A stretch of 64,000 nt of DNA. Origin: Mariprofundus sp. EBB-1. GTDB lineage: Bacteria > Pseudomonadota > Zetaproteobacteria > Mariprofundales > Mariprofundaceae. The notes under the pieces were generated by a model that saw nothing but the letters and a program-made list of their open reading frames with translations, had not been told where the DNA came from and searched no databases. Both the position numbers and the translations under genes were made by a program. The stretch lies in contig NZ_RCFQ01000008.1 of NCBI RefSeq assembly GCF_003665155.1, positions 1 to 64,000 of the forward strand. Direction: 5' to 3'. Positions 42,909 to 52,237 of this stretch are shown in pieces (the stretch's first letter is position 1; each line of letters opens with the position of its first letter).

Positions 42909-44674
42909 GTCATCGCAGGGAAGTAAAAGCAGGAGGGCCCTATGAGCAACAAATATATCATGAGCGATTGCGGATGTTTTGTGATCAGATCTGCGCATCG
43001 AGTCAGGCATACTTTTTCTGGGTAGCAGCCCTGTTGGCGATATTGTGGTTTGCAGAGTCCGATACGATCGGCATGGTGGTATGGACTCTGGCAGCGATAG
43101 CTGCTGAAATTGTAAAAGTTCGTGTTTTGAAGTCATTCCTGAAGCTGGATGATGTACAGGGTCTCTCTGGCTGGGAGTGGCGCATCGCCGGAGCCATGTT
43201 CTCCGAGGGGCTTATTGTCAGTGCCGGAGTGGCGTTGCTGCTGGATGTCCATGCGGAATATGCACTATTTTCAGCCCTGTTCCTGATTTGTGCTACAGCT
43301 TACACCTCGGCTATGTATCATATCGCAAGCCTGCGAACCTATTATGCTTGGGCAACTTCATTGCTCACACCCTGGGCTTTGAAACTATTGATGAGTGATA
43401 ATGAATATTACTGGATACTGTCAGGCATCATGGTGATTGGCAGTATTAGCTATATTCCTGTGGCTGCTAAAGTGTTGCACAAATATATGATAGAAGCCCT
43501 GAGGTTGCGTCATGAAAATCTGGATCTGCTTGCTATTGCAGAGAAAGAGAAAAACAGTGCGGACAAAGCCAATGCTGACAAAACTCGTTTTTTGGCTTCA
43601 GCCAGCCATGATCTCAGGCAACCCATGCAGGCGATGGCATTATATCTTGAGGTGCTTGCTCACCGTTTAAAACAAGCTGAATACCATGATATTGTTGAAT
43701 CATTGCAGGCCTCCCACGCTTCTATGGGGCGCATTATGGACTCGCTACTGGATATCTCGAAACTGGATGCAGGTGTTGTGGAGGTGAATCTGGAACCGAT
43801 CCATCTTGATATGATGATAGACCAGATGGTGGGAGATTATTCCCTTAGTGCTCAAAAGAAACATATCAGGTTACGCATGCGTTTGAATGGCGCTGTTGTT
43901 CAGTCCGATCTCGTCATGCTTGAGTGCGTACTGAATAATCTAATCAGTAATGCTATTCGCTACACAGAGAGCGAGGGGACGATTCTGGTGGCTAGCCGAC
44001 GGCGGCAGGGCAAAGTGGTGGTGGAAGTATGGGATACAGGCATCGGCATTCCACAAGATCAACTGGAGAATATTTTCACTGAATTCTATCAATTGGATAA
44101 TCCTGAGCGAGACAGGCAGAAGGGGCTTGGGCTTGGGTTGTCCATTGTGCGCAGGATGGTGCAGCTGTTGCCGGATCACGACATTGAGCTGACTTCAAGA
44201 ATGGGCCGTGGCAGCTGTTTTCGTATCAGCCTGCCTGAGGTCGAGCTTAAAGCCGTTACGAGCCCTTGCTATGACCAAGAGACTGAACAGTTCGATGGCA
44301 TGTGCATATTAATGCTTGAGGATGATCCGGTTGTCCGAAGGGCTGCCGTAATCCTTATGCAAGAATGGGCTTGTGAGGTAGCAGACGTTGGCAGCATCTC
44401 TGAAGCGCTTACTATCGTGGAACAAGGCTGGACTCCGGATGTCATGATTGCAGATTACAGATTACAGGGAAACACAACAGGCTTGCAGGCGGTGAAGGAG
44501 GTTAGGGCGCAGTTGGAGCAGCATGTGCCTGCCCTGATTATCACCGGGGAAACCGGGGTGGAAACTATTCTGGAGATAGCGAATGCTGATATCATGCTGT
44601 TGCATAAGCCTGTAGTGCCCGGTGAACTAAAGTCGATTCTGAATCAATTCAGCAAGAAAATATCAAACCTCTGA
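42905..44674 (+). CDS. Hybrid sensor histidine kinase, multi-pass membrane
   Basis: 589 residues: five to six N-terminal membrane helices (about 34-190) without a large periplasmic domain, a coiled linker, a HisKA domain with His235 in SASHDLRQPMQAM, an HATPase domain (NLISNAIRYT, DTGIGIP, GLGLGLSIV), then a C-terminal receiver domain (about 467-589) with phospho-acceptor Asp517 and Lys568. All catalytic residues are present. It overlaps the FadL-like gene by 4 bases and converges with a LuxR-type regulator 20 bases away. Kinases of this layout usually signal to FixJ/NarL-type regulators. Signal unknown. Confidence 0.93.
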   Translation: MSHRREVKAGGPYEQQIYHERLRMFCDQICASSQAYFFWVAALLAILWFAESDTIGMVVWTLAAIAAEIVKVRVLKSFLKLDDVQGLSGWEWRIAGAMFSEGLIVSAGVALLLDVHAEYALFSALFLICATAYTSAMYHIASLRTYYAWATSLLTPWALKLLMSDNEYYWILSGIMVIGSISYIPVAAKVLHKYMIEALRLRHENLDLLAIAEKEKNSADKANADKTRFLASASHDLRQPMQAMALYLEVLAHRLKQAEYHDIVESLQASHASMGRIMDSLLDISKLDAGVVEVNLEPIHLDMMIDQMVGDYSLSAQKKHIRLRMRLNGAVVQSDLVMLECVLNNLISNAIRYTESEGTILVASRRRQGKVVVEVWDTGIGIPQDQLENIFTEFYQLDNPERDRQKGLGLGLSIVRRMVQLLPDHDIELTSRMGRGSCFRISLPEVELKAVTSPCYDQETEQFDGMCILMLEDDPVVRRAAVILMQEWACEVADVGSISEALTIVEQGWTPDVMIADYRLQGNTTGLQAVKEVRAQLEQHVPALIITGETGVETILEIANADIMLLHKPVVPGELKSILNQFSKKISNL

Positions 44675-44694
44675 CGTGTCGGTGATTCCTCAGC

Positions 44695-45318
44695 TTATGC
44701 AGCTGAAGCGATCAGTTGTTTACGACTATGCATGCCCTTGATCTTGAGGATGGCTGAAACATGCACCTTGACGGTGCTTTCCGAGATGTTTAACTGCCAG
44801 GCGATTTCCTTGTTGGCTAATCCATTGATAATGAGCTTTAGTACCTCTTGTTGCCTCTGGGTAAAATGTTCACTGCCCTGTTCTGCCTGACTTGTTGTAC
44901 GGTTGTTGAATATATTCATTGAGGGCAGCAATTTGGGTGGAATATAGGTGCCTCCAGAAAGGATGAGCTGTATGGCAGATAGGATGACAGAGGTGCTGGT
45001 TCTTTTAGGTATGTAACCCAGGGCACCTGCCTCCAGTGCCAGCTTCATGAGCTTGGTATCCTCAAAGGCGGAGAGCATGGCGACAGGCATGTCAGGGTAT
45101 TGGCGAGTGATATGTTTCAGCAAACCAATGCCATCTCCATCAGGCAGTTCATAGTCGAGCAGAACCAGATCAATATTCTTGTGTGAGCTTTCGATAATCG
45201 TGCTGGCAGCATCGATCGAACCGGCCTCTGACATGGCGATATCTTCACCAAGTGCTGTCAGCGCCGCCGACATACCCGATCTGAATAAGGCGTGATCATC
45301 AATGAGAAGTATGTGCAT
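44695..45318 (-). CDS. NarL/FixJ-family response regulator
   Basis: Receiver domain with phosphate-accepting Asp55 (LVLLDYELPDGDG) followed by a LuxR-type helix-turn-helix (FTQRQQEVLKLIINGLANKEIAWQLNISESTVKVHV region). 207 residues from ATG 45318 (MHILLIDDH); an in-frame ATG at 45354 is possible, neither with a clear ribosome binding site. It faces the hybrid kinase tail-to-tail and is divergent from the giant lipoprotein gene. Confidence 0.93.
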   Translation of the reverse strand: MHILLIDDHALFRSGMSAALTALGEDIAMSEAGSIDAASTIIESSHKNIDLVLLDYELPDGDGIGLLKHITRQYPDMPVAMLSAFEDTKLMKLALEAGALGYIPKRTSTSVILSAIQLILSGGTYIPPKLLPSMNIFNNRTTSQAEQGSEHFTQRQQEVLKLIINGLANKEIAWQLNISESTVKVHVSAILKIKGMHSRKQLIASAA

Positions 45319-45360
45319 GGTGTGATTTATAGATTGCGAACCGTCATTACACAAGAGAAA

Positions 45361-45395
45361 AGGTGTAGGTCGAGTAGTAGGTCTAAGGTCTAGGT
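45361..45395. promoter_or_regulatory. Cluster of AGGT direct repeats
   Basis: AGGT occurs at 45361, 45367, 45379, 45386 and 45392, mostly as TAGGT(C/T), in the 168-base gap between the response regulator and the giant lipoprotein. Iterated short motifs in a divergent promoter can be regulator sites; this is inference. Confidence 0.35.
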
Positions 45396-45486
45396 TAATC
45401 CTGTCTGCCCCCCGAATAGTCTTCGCCCACTGTTGCTGTAGTTGTCGCCTTGGTTTTCACCGGGCGCGATGCATGAAGAGATGTTC

Positions 45487-48400
45487 ATGATACTGTCTAA
45501 AATGAAGAACCGGATGCAATTCCCGAAACTGTTTGCAATGACCATGTTCATGCTTGCTCTTTCAGGCTGTAGTAATGGAGGAGGGACTGCTGTTCCACCT
45601 TCCACGACGACTGGGATAACGGGAGCTGCCAATCTCGGCGTTGCTATTGGCGCTACCGTAAAAGCATTTGACTGGTCTACGGGCGCGAAGGGAGCTGCAC
45701 TGGCTCAGGGCGTTACGGATGCTCAGGGCAATTATAGTCTGGCCATTCCAAAGACGCAGACTGGTGCAGTACTGTTGGAACTCAGCGATCCTGCAGGCAC
45801 AGCCACGTTTATTGATGAATTCACCGGGTTGATGTCTGCATTTCCCGCCGGTGTCACGTATCGCTCTATCATGATGAATCCTGCTGGTTCACCTGTTGCT
45901 ATAACCGCATTGAGTGAATTGGTGACCATGGCTGCAATCAAAAAAATCGCTGCCGGTGCCACCGCTGCCCAGGCTGTTGCTGCGGCATCCGTGGAAGTCG
46001 GTGCTGCCTTTCTCAACGGGGCTGATCCGTTACTCACCTTACCGTGGGATTTTCGCAGTCCAGTTGCCGGTGCCAGTCTTCAATCCCAGCAGTATGCCGC
46101 TGTGCTGGCAGGTATTCAGCGCCTGGCAACCATTTCAAATGTCAGTGCGCTTGCCATTGTTCAGGGCTACGAGGCTTTGATGTATAATGCCACCGGTGTA
46201 GCCGGTGTACTGCCTCAGGCAGAAATTGCTAAGTTGAATCAGGAGATTACAAGCTTTCAGACTACTCCGCCAGCTGGATTGAATGCGGCTGCATTTGTGA
46301 CGCCGCCTACAGGTTCGGGCACCCTCACGCTGGTAGCGATAGGCCAACAGGTTAGCGCCATTGAAAATCAGCCGGTGAGCATCACCCTGAGCGCCTCCGA
46401 CCCTGCCGCAAATCCACTGACCTATTCTGTCACTACGCAACCATTGCATGGCACGCTCTCCGGTGTGATGCCGAACCTGACCTTCACGCCCACTTCCGCT
46501 TACTTTGGCGCGGATAGTTTTATCTTTCAGGTTAGCAATGGAGTCACCGTCGCATCGGCTACGGTCACCCTGAATATTCAGCAGGTGTTCGGTGCCACAC
46601 CAGTCGCATCCGATGGCGTGGCAAGCACACTCGAAGATACCGCTGTGACCGGCACGCTGACCGCCGTAGACCCGGATAATGAAGCACTGACATACGCCAT
46701 TGCTACTGCCCCTGCTGCTGCGGGTGGCACGGTGAGTATCAGCAAAGCCGGTGGCTTTGTGTTCACCCCGGCGCTGAATTTCAATGGCACGACAACATTC
46801 ACATTCACTGCATCCGATCCGCATCCCAACACCTCCAATATCGCTACTGTGACCATTACCGTGCAGCCGGTGAATGATGCGCCCGTAGCGAACCAATTGA
46901 ATAAAGGCGCGACTGAAGATGTTGCAGCACCGATTACGCTGGCTGGAACGGATATCGATACCGCATTGTTAAACTACCTGGTGGTGACGCCTCCGGTTCA
47001 CGGTACTTTGAGCGGCATTGGCCAGGCACAGACGTACACGCCCAATGCCAATTACAATGGCCCGGACAGTTTTACCTATATGGTCAATGACGGCATGCTG
47101 AATTCAGCTGTGGTGACCGTGTCACTGAATATTGCGCCGGTGAACGATGCACCGGTTGCAAACGGTCAGACGCTGATTGTGCAGCCAGGCACCCCGATCG
47201 CCATCACCTTGAGCGGCAGCGATGTGGATGGCGATCCGCTGAGCTATATCGTGCAGAGCGCACCTTCCGCCGGCGGCACATTCTCAGGCATCACGCCGGG
47301 TGTGGCAGGGCCTGCAACATTCACCTTTAATCCACCTGCCTCGCAGGTGGCCGATGTCACATCGAGCTTCACCTTCGTTGCATCGGACGGCGCGCTTAGC
47401 TCGCCTGTGGCGACGGTGGCCTTTACCGTGCTGGGCTATGGCAGCAGCAGCGCCGACTCCGATAATGATGGCCTGATCGATATGGATGAGGTCAACATCC
47501 ACAAAACCAATCCGGCACTTGCCGATACCGATGGCGATGGTTTTCCAGATGGGCAGGAAGTCGCCAGTTTCAACAATACGCCTCAGGGCATCTACATCTT
47601 CAATCCGCTGATTGCAGATATACCGGAACTGGATATTAACCTGCTCAGCTCGCCCTCCATCAGCATCAACATGACTGCAACCGATGGCACAACGAAAACC
47701 ATCGCCAATACAACAGCTGTTACAAATACAGATATCGTCTCAACGGTTAATGAAACTGCGGATTCGGTGAAGCACACCATTGGAGGTGAGGCAGGCGCAA
47801 GTCTCGCTATTACAGTTTCCACAACAGAATCTGCAAGCCCAGCTCCCGGATTCTCTTCTACTCAATCTGTTACGGGAACCATTACCGCCACTGCCAAATG
47901 GGGTAAGGAAAATGAGCATGTATCAACGCAAAGCTTTGAAAGAACAACGGAAAATAGCCGGATGGCGGAACAGTCTGATGAATTTTCAAATTCTCACGAT
48001 GTTGCTCAGAGTGGTGGGTTCCTCAATGTGGCTGCACAAGTTATCAACACCGGACACCTTTCTTATACGCTGAATAATCTCTACCTGACAGGTTATTATC
48101 TGGATCTGTCCAAAGCTGATCCGTTTGTGATGCTTGGCAACATGGCATTTGATGCAGCTATCGCCGGAGGTGGCTTCCCGGCATTTACACTGGGCCCGAA
48201 TCAGTCAGCCGGTCCGATCAACTTCATCACTAATGAGATGCCGCTTCAGGATACGCTGAATGCCCTTCGCTATTCCAATGCAATAGTCGTCAAGCCGAGC
48301 ATTTGGGAAATGATCGATGCCAATGGCATCCCTTATGCGCAAAATTACATGAATATTGATGCGCAGGATGCGACAGTGATCGTTGATTATGGCCCTGTAT

Positions 48401-50949
48401 CTGGCAAGGGACGCTTGAAAAAACATATCACTACCAGAAACACCCCGGGAGCTTCTACACGTACGCTGCAATCCTTGCTGGTAGAGACTCTCGGTCTCAC
48501 CGTCACCGAGTCATTCACTGTATCAACAGCAGGCGCATTCCTGGTTGGGGATACTGTCGTTGGCAGCACAAGTGGCGCGAGCGGCACGGTAAAGCAGGTT
48601 GTGAATGCAGTCGGCACAGACACGATCACCGTGGTTGTAAGCTCGGGCAACTTCAGCATCAATGAAACCTTGACCGGCTGGAGCGGAGCGGTTGTCGGGC
48701 CGGTAACCATGACTGCAGCAGCCGATTTAGTAGCTCTCAATAATGAAGTGAATCCTGCAACGGATCTTACCAATGTAGCTGCTGTTGCACCGGCTGTACA
48801 TGGTTCAAACTGGATGATCCTGCATGCCCAGTTGCAAGCTGACGGAACACATATCACTACAGTTTACGCAACAGCAGAAGATTATGCTTATCGTTTAGGC
48901 TTGAATCCTGCTGCAGATATGACCAATTGGATCAATGCGCCGCAGAATCTTTCGGCGATTAACGTAGCCGCAGGCGATGTCGTACACATGTTATATGTTG
49001 CCGATTCGGATGGCGATGGCTCCAACGATTACGATGAGGCGCTCGCGGGGACAAATGCAGGTGTTGCAGACAGTGACGGCGACGGTTTGTCTGATGCCTA
49101 TGAACTAAAAGGATGGGATATCACGGTTGGAGCATCTATTGTACATGTCACATCCAATCCACAGCAGAAGGATACCGATGGAGATGGACTCTGGGACGGT
49201 CAGGAAGCTGGATTCCTCCCGCTGGTTGCTCCTACGGCTGGAAGCGGAGTATATGGCGGCAAGGTAGATCCGGCGCTGGCCGCTGCCGATCCTGCATTGA
49301 TAACCGACCCTAGAAAGCCTGATACAGACGGGGATCTGATTCCTGACGCTTTGGATCTTAAGAGGCTGACCAGCACACCGGTAGGATTGGTAACATTGAC
49401 GTCCAGAACTGATTCGATTGGAAATGCGTATATTGCCTACACCTTGGGAACTGCAGCATCCGGAGTGGATTATAAGGCTGGAACAATAATTTATGCACAT
49501 GTTTACAAGCAGTACTCAGCTACGGGTGTATTCTCAGAAGCGGCTGAAATCCCGACAGCTCCGAATTTACCGGCTACTCTGTTATGTGATGATGGCACAC
49601 GCTGCTGGACCAGAATGTCACCAGTCATTCAAGCCCTTGGTGTTGGAGCAACAATAACGGATCCTTCGGCCGTTATCACGGCCACTGGTCCAGAGAGCGG
49701 TGTTCGTTATATGGTCTATTACAGGGTCTTTGATTCAGCGGCCCCGACTTTGCCGGGTGAGGTAGTTAAGTCCCCCTTACAGACTGTAGCTTACGCAGGT
49801 GGCACCGATACGATTACTATGACCGTAACATCGGTGGATGTGAACTACCTCGCTGGCCAGCCCTTCGATGTGACCCTGATTGGTCGATCATTTAAGGAGA
49901 ATCCAAACTTTTCACATGATGTGAGTAATAGTCCCTGGGTTGAAAGTACTTCATATACACTACCACCTACAGCAGGGGCGTGGACTGGTGTGAAGAACCA
50001 TATTACCACTGCGTGGACTGCCAAGGCAGCGGCTTATGATGTTACATACCCCGGCGCTGCTGGCGCTTACCTTGACCCGGCTAACCCGAGCAGAATTAAC
50101 TTGAACATACCGGGCCCACTGCTGGCGCAAGCAGACCCGGCGGCGCCTCCGGCCTCTCAGGTGTATACCATCAGCCGCACTGTGCCGAGAATTGATGGCG
50201 CCTGCTACGGCTTTGAGATGAGTTCATTCGATAATTCGTACGACTCTTCAGCGGGTGTTGGAAGGTATGTGCAGGGCCATGGTTATCAGGATCTCCCCAT
50301 TAGTGATGTTAGAGCCGGAGCCTGGCCCAACCCGAATTGGGATGTGGCGGGAACCACCAATCGGCCGCTTAGATTTTATGCAACAGCAAGTAATCGGACG
50401 GCAATTCAGCGTGGTATAAACGCAGGGAATCATGCTACCTACGGGGCGTTTGAATGGTATGGAGATTATTGGACTGCTAATGTTGCTAAGAACGCAACTT
50501 CTGGCAATTCTGTAAGCTATAACAAAGAGTATACGGTAGGTGTGGACCGCGCCAAGTATCTGGAGTTTGCACCTGAGTCGGTTGTGCTTTGTTACAGTGC
50601 GATTGATGATCGCTGGAATATTCAGAGACAGTCCGACCGGATGCAAGCTCACACGGTTGCTCTGACGAACTTCTCGGTTCTTAGTCCAGTATTTTGGTCA
50701 GATCCGCCTGTAACATTTACCGGAGTGGCTGCGAAACCTGATCCGGCGCTGCCTATGGCCTATGTTTCACCCCAAACCCCGCTGAAAGCACAGGTGGCAA
50801 CTACTTATACCTCCAGCCCACTGGTCTATATTTTACAGACTTGGGATGATTTTGGTGTGAACCAGTACAATGGGGCTGTTGGTTCAAAAACAGATTATGT
50901 CGTGTCTGTGGGAAAAATTAATTCGGTGATTTCAGTGACGCGGCAGTAA
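45487..50949 (+). CDS. Giant lipoprotein with Ig-like repeats, Ca-binding motifs and a binary-toxin-B-like section
   Basis: About 1820 residues from ATG 45487 (GAAGAG upstream; ATG 45442 also in frame). Layout: lipoprotein signal with lipobox LSGC at Cys28; a transthyretin-like module (about 40-100); a helical region; four cadherin/Ig-like repeats (about 280-650) with the linker PVNDAPVA; an Asp-rich calcium motif (DSDNDGLIDMDEV, DTDGDGFPDGQEV, about 657-695); a Ser/Thr-rich section (about 706-1005); an inserted Gly-rich repeat; and more calcium motifs (about 1173-1284, DGDGLSDAYELKGWDITV). The C-terminal 530 residues are unrecognised. The section 706-1005 resembles the heptamerising, pore-forming part of anthrax protective antigen and clostridial binary-toxin B: NPLIADIPELDI against HPLVAAYPIVHV, then VINTG against YVNTG and a matching TL...L end. 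That relation is from memory. Likely surface-exposed; function unknown. Confidence 0.8.
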   Translation: MILSKMKNRMQFPKLFAMTMFMLALSGCSNGGGTAVPPSTTTGITGAANLGVAIGATVKAFDWSTGAKGAALAQGVTDAQGNYSLAIPKTQTGAVLLELSDPAGTATFIDEFTGLMSAFPAGVTYRSIMMNPAGSPVAITALSELVTMAAIKKIAAGATAAQAVAAASVEVGAAFLNGADPLLTLPWDFRSPVAGASLQSQQYAAVLAGIQRLATISNVSALAIVQGYEALMYNATGVAGVLPQAEIAKLNQEITSFQTTPPAGLNAAAFVTPPTGSGTLTLVAIGQQVSAIENQPVSITLSASDPAANPLTYSVTTQPLHGTLSGVMPNLTFTPTSAYFGADSFIFQVSNGVTVASATVTLNIQQVFGATPVASDGVASTLEDTAVTGTLTAVDPDNEALTYAIATAPAAAGGTVSISKAGGFVFTPALNFNGTTTFTFTASDPHPNTSNIATVTITVQPVNDAPVANQLNKGATEDVAAPITLAGTDIDTALLNYLVVTPPVHGTLSGIGQAQTYTPNANYNGPDSFTYMVNDGMLNSAVVTVSLNIAPVNDAPVANGQTLIVQPGTPIAITLSGSDVDGDPLSYIVQSAPSAGGTFSGITPGVAGPATFTFNPPASQVADVTSSFTFVASDGALSSPVATVAFTVLGYGSSSADSDNDGLIDMDEVNIHKTNPALADTDGDGFPDGQEVASFNNTPQGIYIFNPLIADIPELDINLLSSPSISINMTATDGTTKTIANTTAVTNTDIVSTVNETADSVKHTIGGEAGASLAITVSTTESASPAPGFSSTQSVTGTITATAKWGKENEHVSTQSFERTTENSRMAEQSDEFSNSHDVAQSGGFLNVAAQVINTGHLSYTLNNLYLTGYYLDLSKADPFVMLGNMAFDAAIAGGGFPAFTLGPNQSAGPINFITNEMPLQDTLNALRYSNAIVVKPSIWEMIDANGIPYAQNYMNIDAQDATVIVDYGPVSGKGRLKKHITTRNTPGASTRTLQSLLVETLGLTVTESFTVSTAGAFLVGDTVVGSTSGASGTVKQVVNAVGTDTITVVVSSGNFSINETLTGWSGAVVGPVTMTAAADLVALNNEVNPATDLTNVAAVAPAVHGSNWMILHAQLQADGTHITTVYATAEDYAYRLGLNPAADMTNWINAPQNLSAINVAAGDVVHMLYVADSDGDGSNDYDEALAGTNAGVADSDGDGLSDAYELKGWDITVGASIVHVTSNPQQKDTDGDGLWDGQEAGFLPLVAPTAGSGVYGGKVDPALAAADPALITDPRKPDTDGDLIPDALDLKRLTSTPVGLVTLTSRTDSIGNAYIAYTLGTAASGVDYKAGTIIYAHVYKQYSATGVFSEAAEIPTAPNLPATLLCDDGTRCWTRMSPVIQALGVGATITDPSAVITATGPESGVRYMVYYRVFDSAAPTLPGEVVKSPLQTVAYAGGTDTITMTVTSVDVNYLAGQPFDVTLIGRSFKENPNFSHDVSNSPWVESTSYTLPPTAGAWTGVKNHITTAWTAKAAAYDVTYPGAAGAYLDPANPSRINLNIPGPLLAQADPAAPPASQVYTISRTVPRIDGACYGFEMSSFDNSYDSSAGVGRYVQGHGYQDLPISDVRAGAWPNPNWDVAGTTNRPLRFYATASNRTAIQRGINAGNHATYGAFEWYGDYWTANVAKNATSGNSVSYNKEYTVGVDRAKYLEFAPESVVLCYSAIDDRWNIQRQSDRMQAHTVALTNFSVLSPVFWSDPPVTFTGVAAKPDPALPMAYVSPQTPLKAQVATTYTSSPLVYILQTWDDFGVNQYNGAVGSKTDYVVSVGKINSVISVTRQ

Positions 50950-51059
50950 GGGAAAGGGGACGCTTCCCTTTAGCGGTTTCGATAACTTCTGAGTGCTATG
51001 AAGTGTAGACCGGTTGCAGGGTTTGATATGAATGAAGGACGTGAAAAAAGAATAGAAAT

Positions 51060-51776
51060 ATGTTGATGCTTGCAACGGGTTTGATGTTGAGCCTTTCGGG
51101 TTGTGGCGATGGCAGTACTTCTGCGACAACAACACCTGCCGCAAACACAGCGCCGGTTGCCAATGCAGGTGCAGACAGACGGGCTGTTGCCGGAGTGCTG
51201 GTGAATTTGAGCGGGGCAGCCAGTTCGGATGCAGAGGGTAATGCGCTGACGTATCTGTGGTACATGCAGTCCATTCCTGTTGGCAGTGGCGCGACGCTGT
51301 TCAATCCGACTACTGTAGCGCCCTCATTTGCACCCGGCATTTTGGGCTCCTATGTGATGCAGTTGATCGTCAATGATGGTCAGCTCGATAGCGTGGCCAG
51401 TACGGTAACGATTACGGTGTCATGTGATCCGGCCGTTTCGACCTGCGTGACGATAGGCGTTTATACGATTAGTAATGGCCTGTATGTCGATACCAATAAA
51501 GATCTGCTTTATACGGTGGGTAAGCCATGTGAAACATGGGCCAGAACAGCACAACCCGATTTCCACAACACGGTAAGCCATCTGCATTATAATGCACAGG
51601 ATGCCAGTACCTATATTGGCACAACGATGACGTGGTTTGAGTATGGTGCAGATCTTACTCAGGCATCGATTGATGCAACTTGTGCAGCTGGCGTTGGCGG
51701 TGTGCAAAAGACAGCGGATTTGAATGTCTATACGCCGGACAAGAATTTCTTCGTAAAAATCAAGTCAGTATTGTAG
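51060..51776 (+). CDS. Lipoprotein with PKD-type domain
   Basis: 238 residues. A hydrophobic stretch ends at LSLSGC (Cys15). A PKD/Ig-like domain follows (about 32-118, with PVANAGADRRAVAG and GSYVMQLIVNDG), then an unrecognised C-terminal domain with four Cys. The signal peptide lacks the usual basic residues; a run of six A just upstream (51044-51049) puts GTG AAA and a Lys-rich start out of frame by one base, so the true N-terminus may be affected by a frameshift. It lies 110 bases after the giant lipoprotein, probably in the same unit. Confidence 0.8.
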   Translation: MLMLATGLMLSLSGCGDGSTSATTTPAANTAPVANAGADRRAVAGVLVNLSGAASSDAEGNALTYLWYMQSIPVGSGATLFNPTTVAPSFAPGILGSYVMQLIVNDGQLDSVASTVTITVSCDPAVSTCVTIGVYTISNGLYVDTNKDLLYTVGKPCETWARTAQPDFHNTVSHLHYNAQDASTYIGTTMTWFEYGADLTQASIDATCAAGVGGVQKTADLNVYTPDKNFFVKIKSVL

Positions 51777-51814
51777 CAGGCTATGTTGAATCGTAAGTCA
51801 GATAGTGGATTGAT

Positions 51815-52183
51815 ATGGCACACCTGATCACTTGGGAAGATAACGGTCTATATCGAAAGTTTACAGGTGAAATTTCAGCCAATGAGTGTATGCAGGTGAA
51901 GCTGGAGTTAAGTGCGGATCTGCGCTTCGGACAAATAAAATACATTATCAATGATTATTCAGGAATATCCGGGCATTCGATCAAGGTGGAGCATGCGCGG
52001 GCCTTTGCTAAAGTGAATGCAATGATGGCGAACACCAAACATCAATTGAAAGTGGCGCTGGTTGTGCCTCATGATTCGCTGCTGCATTTTGCGCAACACT
52101 ACTGCGCGCTGATGCAGGATCAGGTATTTGAGTGTGCCTGTTTTCACTGCGTTGAAGACGCCAGACAGTGGATTGAGGCTTAG
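51815..52183 (+). CDS. STAS/SpoIIAA-like protein of unknown role
   Basis: 122 residues, soluble. The alternation of strands and helices (ITWEDNGLYRKFTGEISANEC, FGQIKYIINDYSGI, HQLKVALVVP) resembles STAS/SpoIIAA-like single-domain proteins. The ribosome binding site is weak. It follows the PKD lipoprotein by 38 bases. A signalling role is suggested only by fold resemblance. Confidence 0.65.
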   Translation: MAHLITWEDNGLYRKFTGEISANECMQVKLELSADLRFGQIKYIINDYSGISGHSIKVEHARAFAKVNAMMANTKHQLKVALVVPHDSLLHFAQHYCALMQDQVFECACFHCVEDARQWIEA

Positions 52184-52237
52184 TCTCAGTGAATTCCAAT
52201 TATGATACTTGGTGTTTTTTTCGTTAGGGGCCAGTCG

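Noticed and set aside
46135-46896. 253-codon open frame on the minus strand inside the giant lipoprotein gene
   Set aside because: It lies fully opposite a strong gene in G/C-rich repetitive codons, has a low-complexity Arg/Gly/Cys composition and no ribosome binding site.
45487-50949. Calling the giant protein a toxin
   Set aside because: Only one section resembles binary-toxin B components; lipid anchor, Ig repeats and lack of an enzymatic partner do not support a two-part toxin.
52196-52221. CCAA/TTGG stem followed by T-run after the STAS-like gene
   Set aside because: Only four base pairs; too weak to call a terminator.
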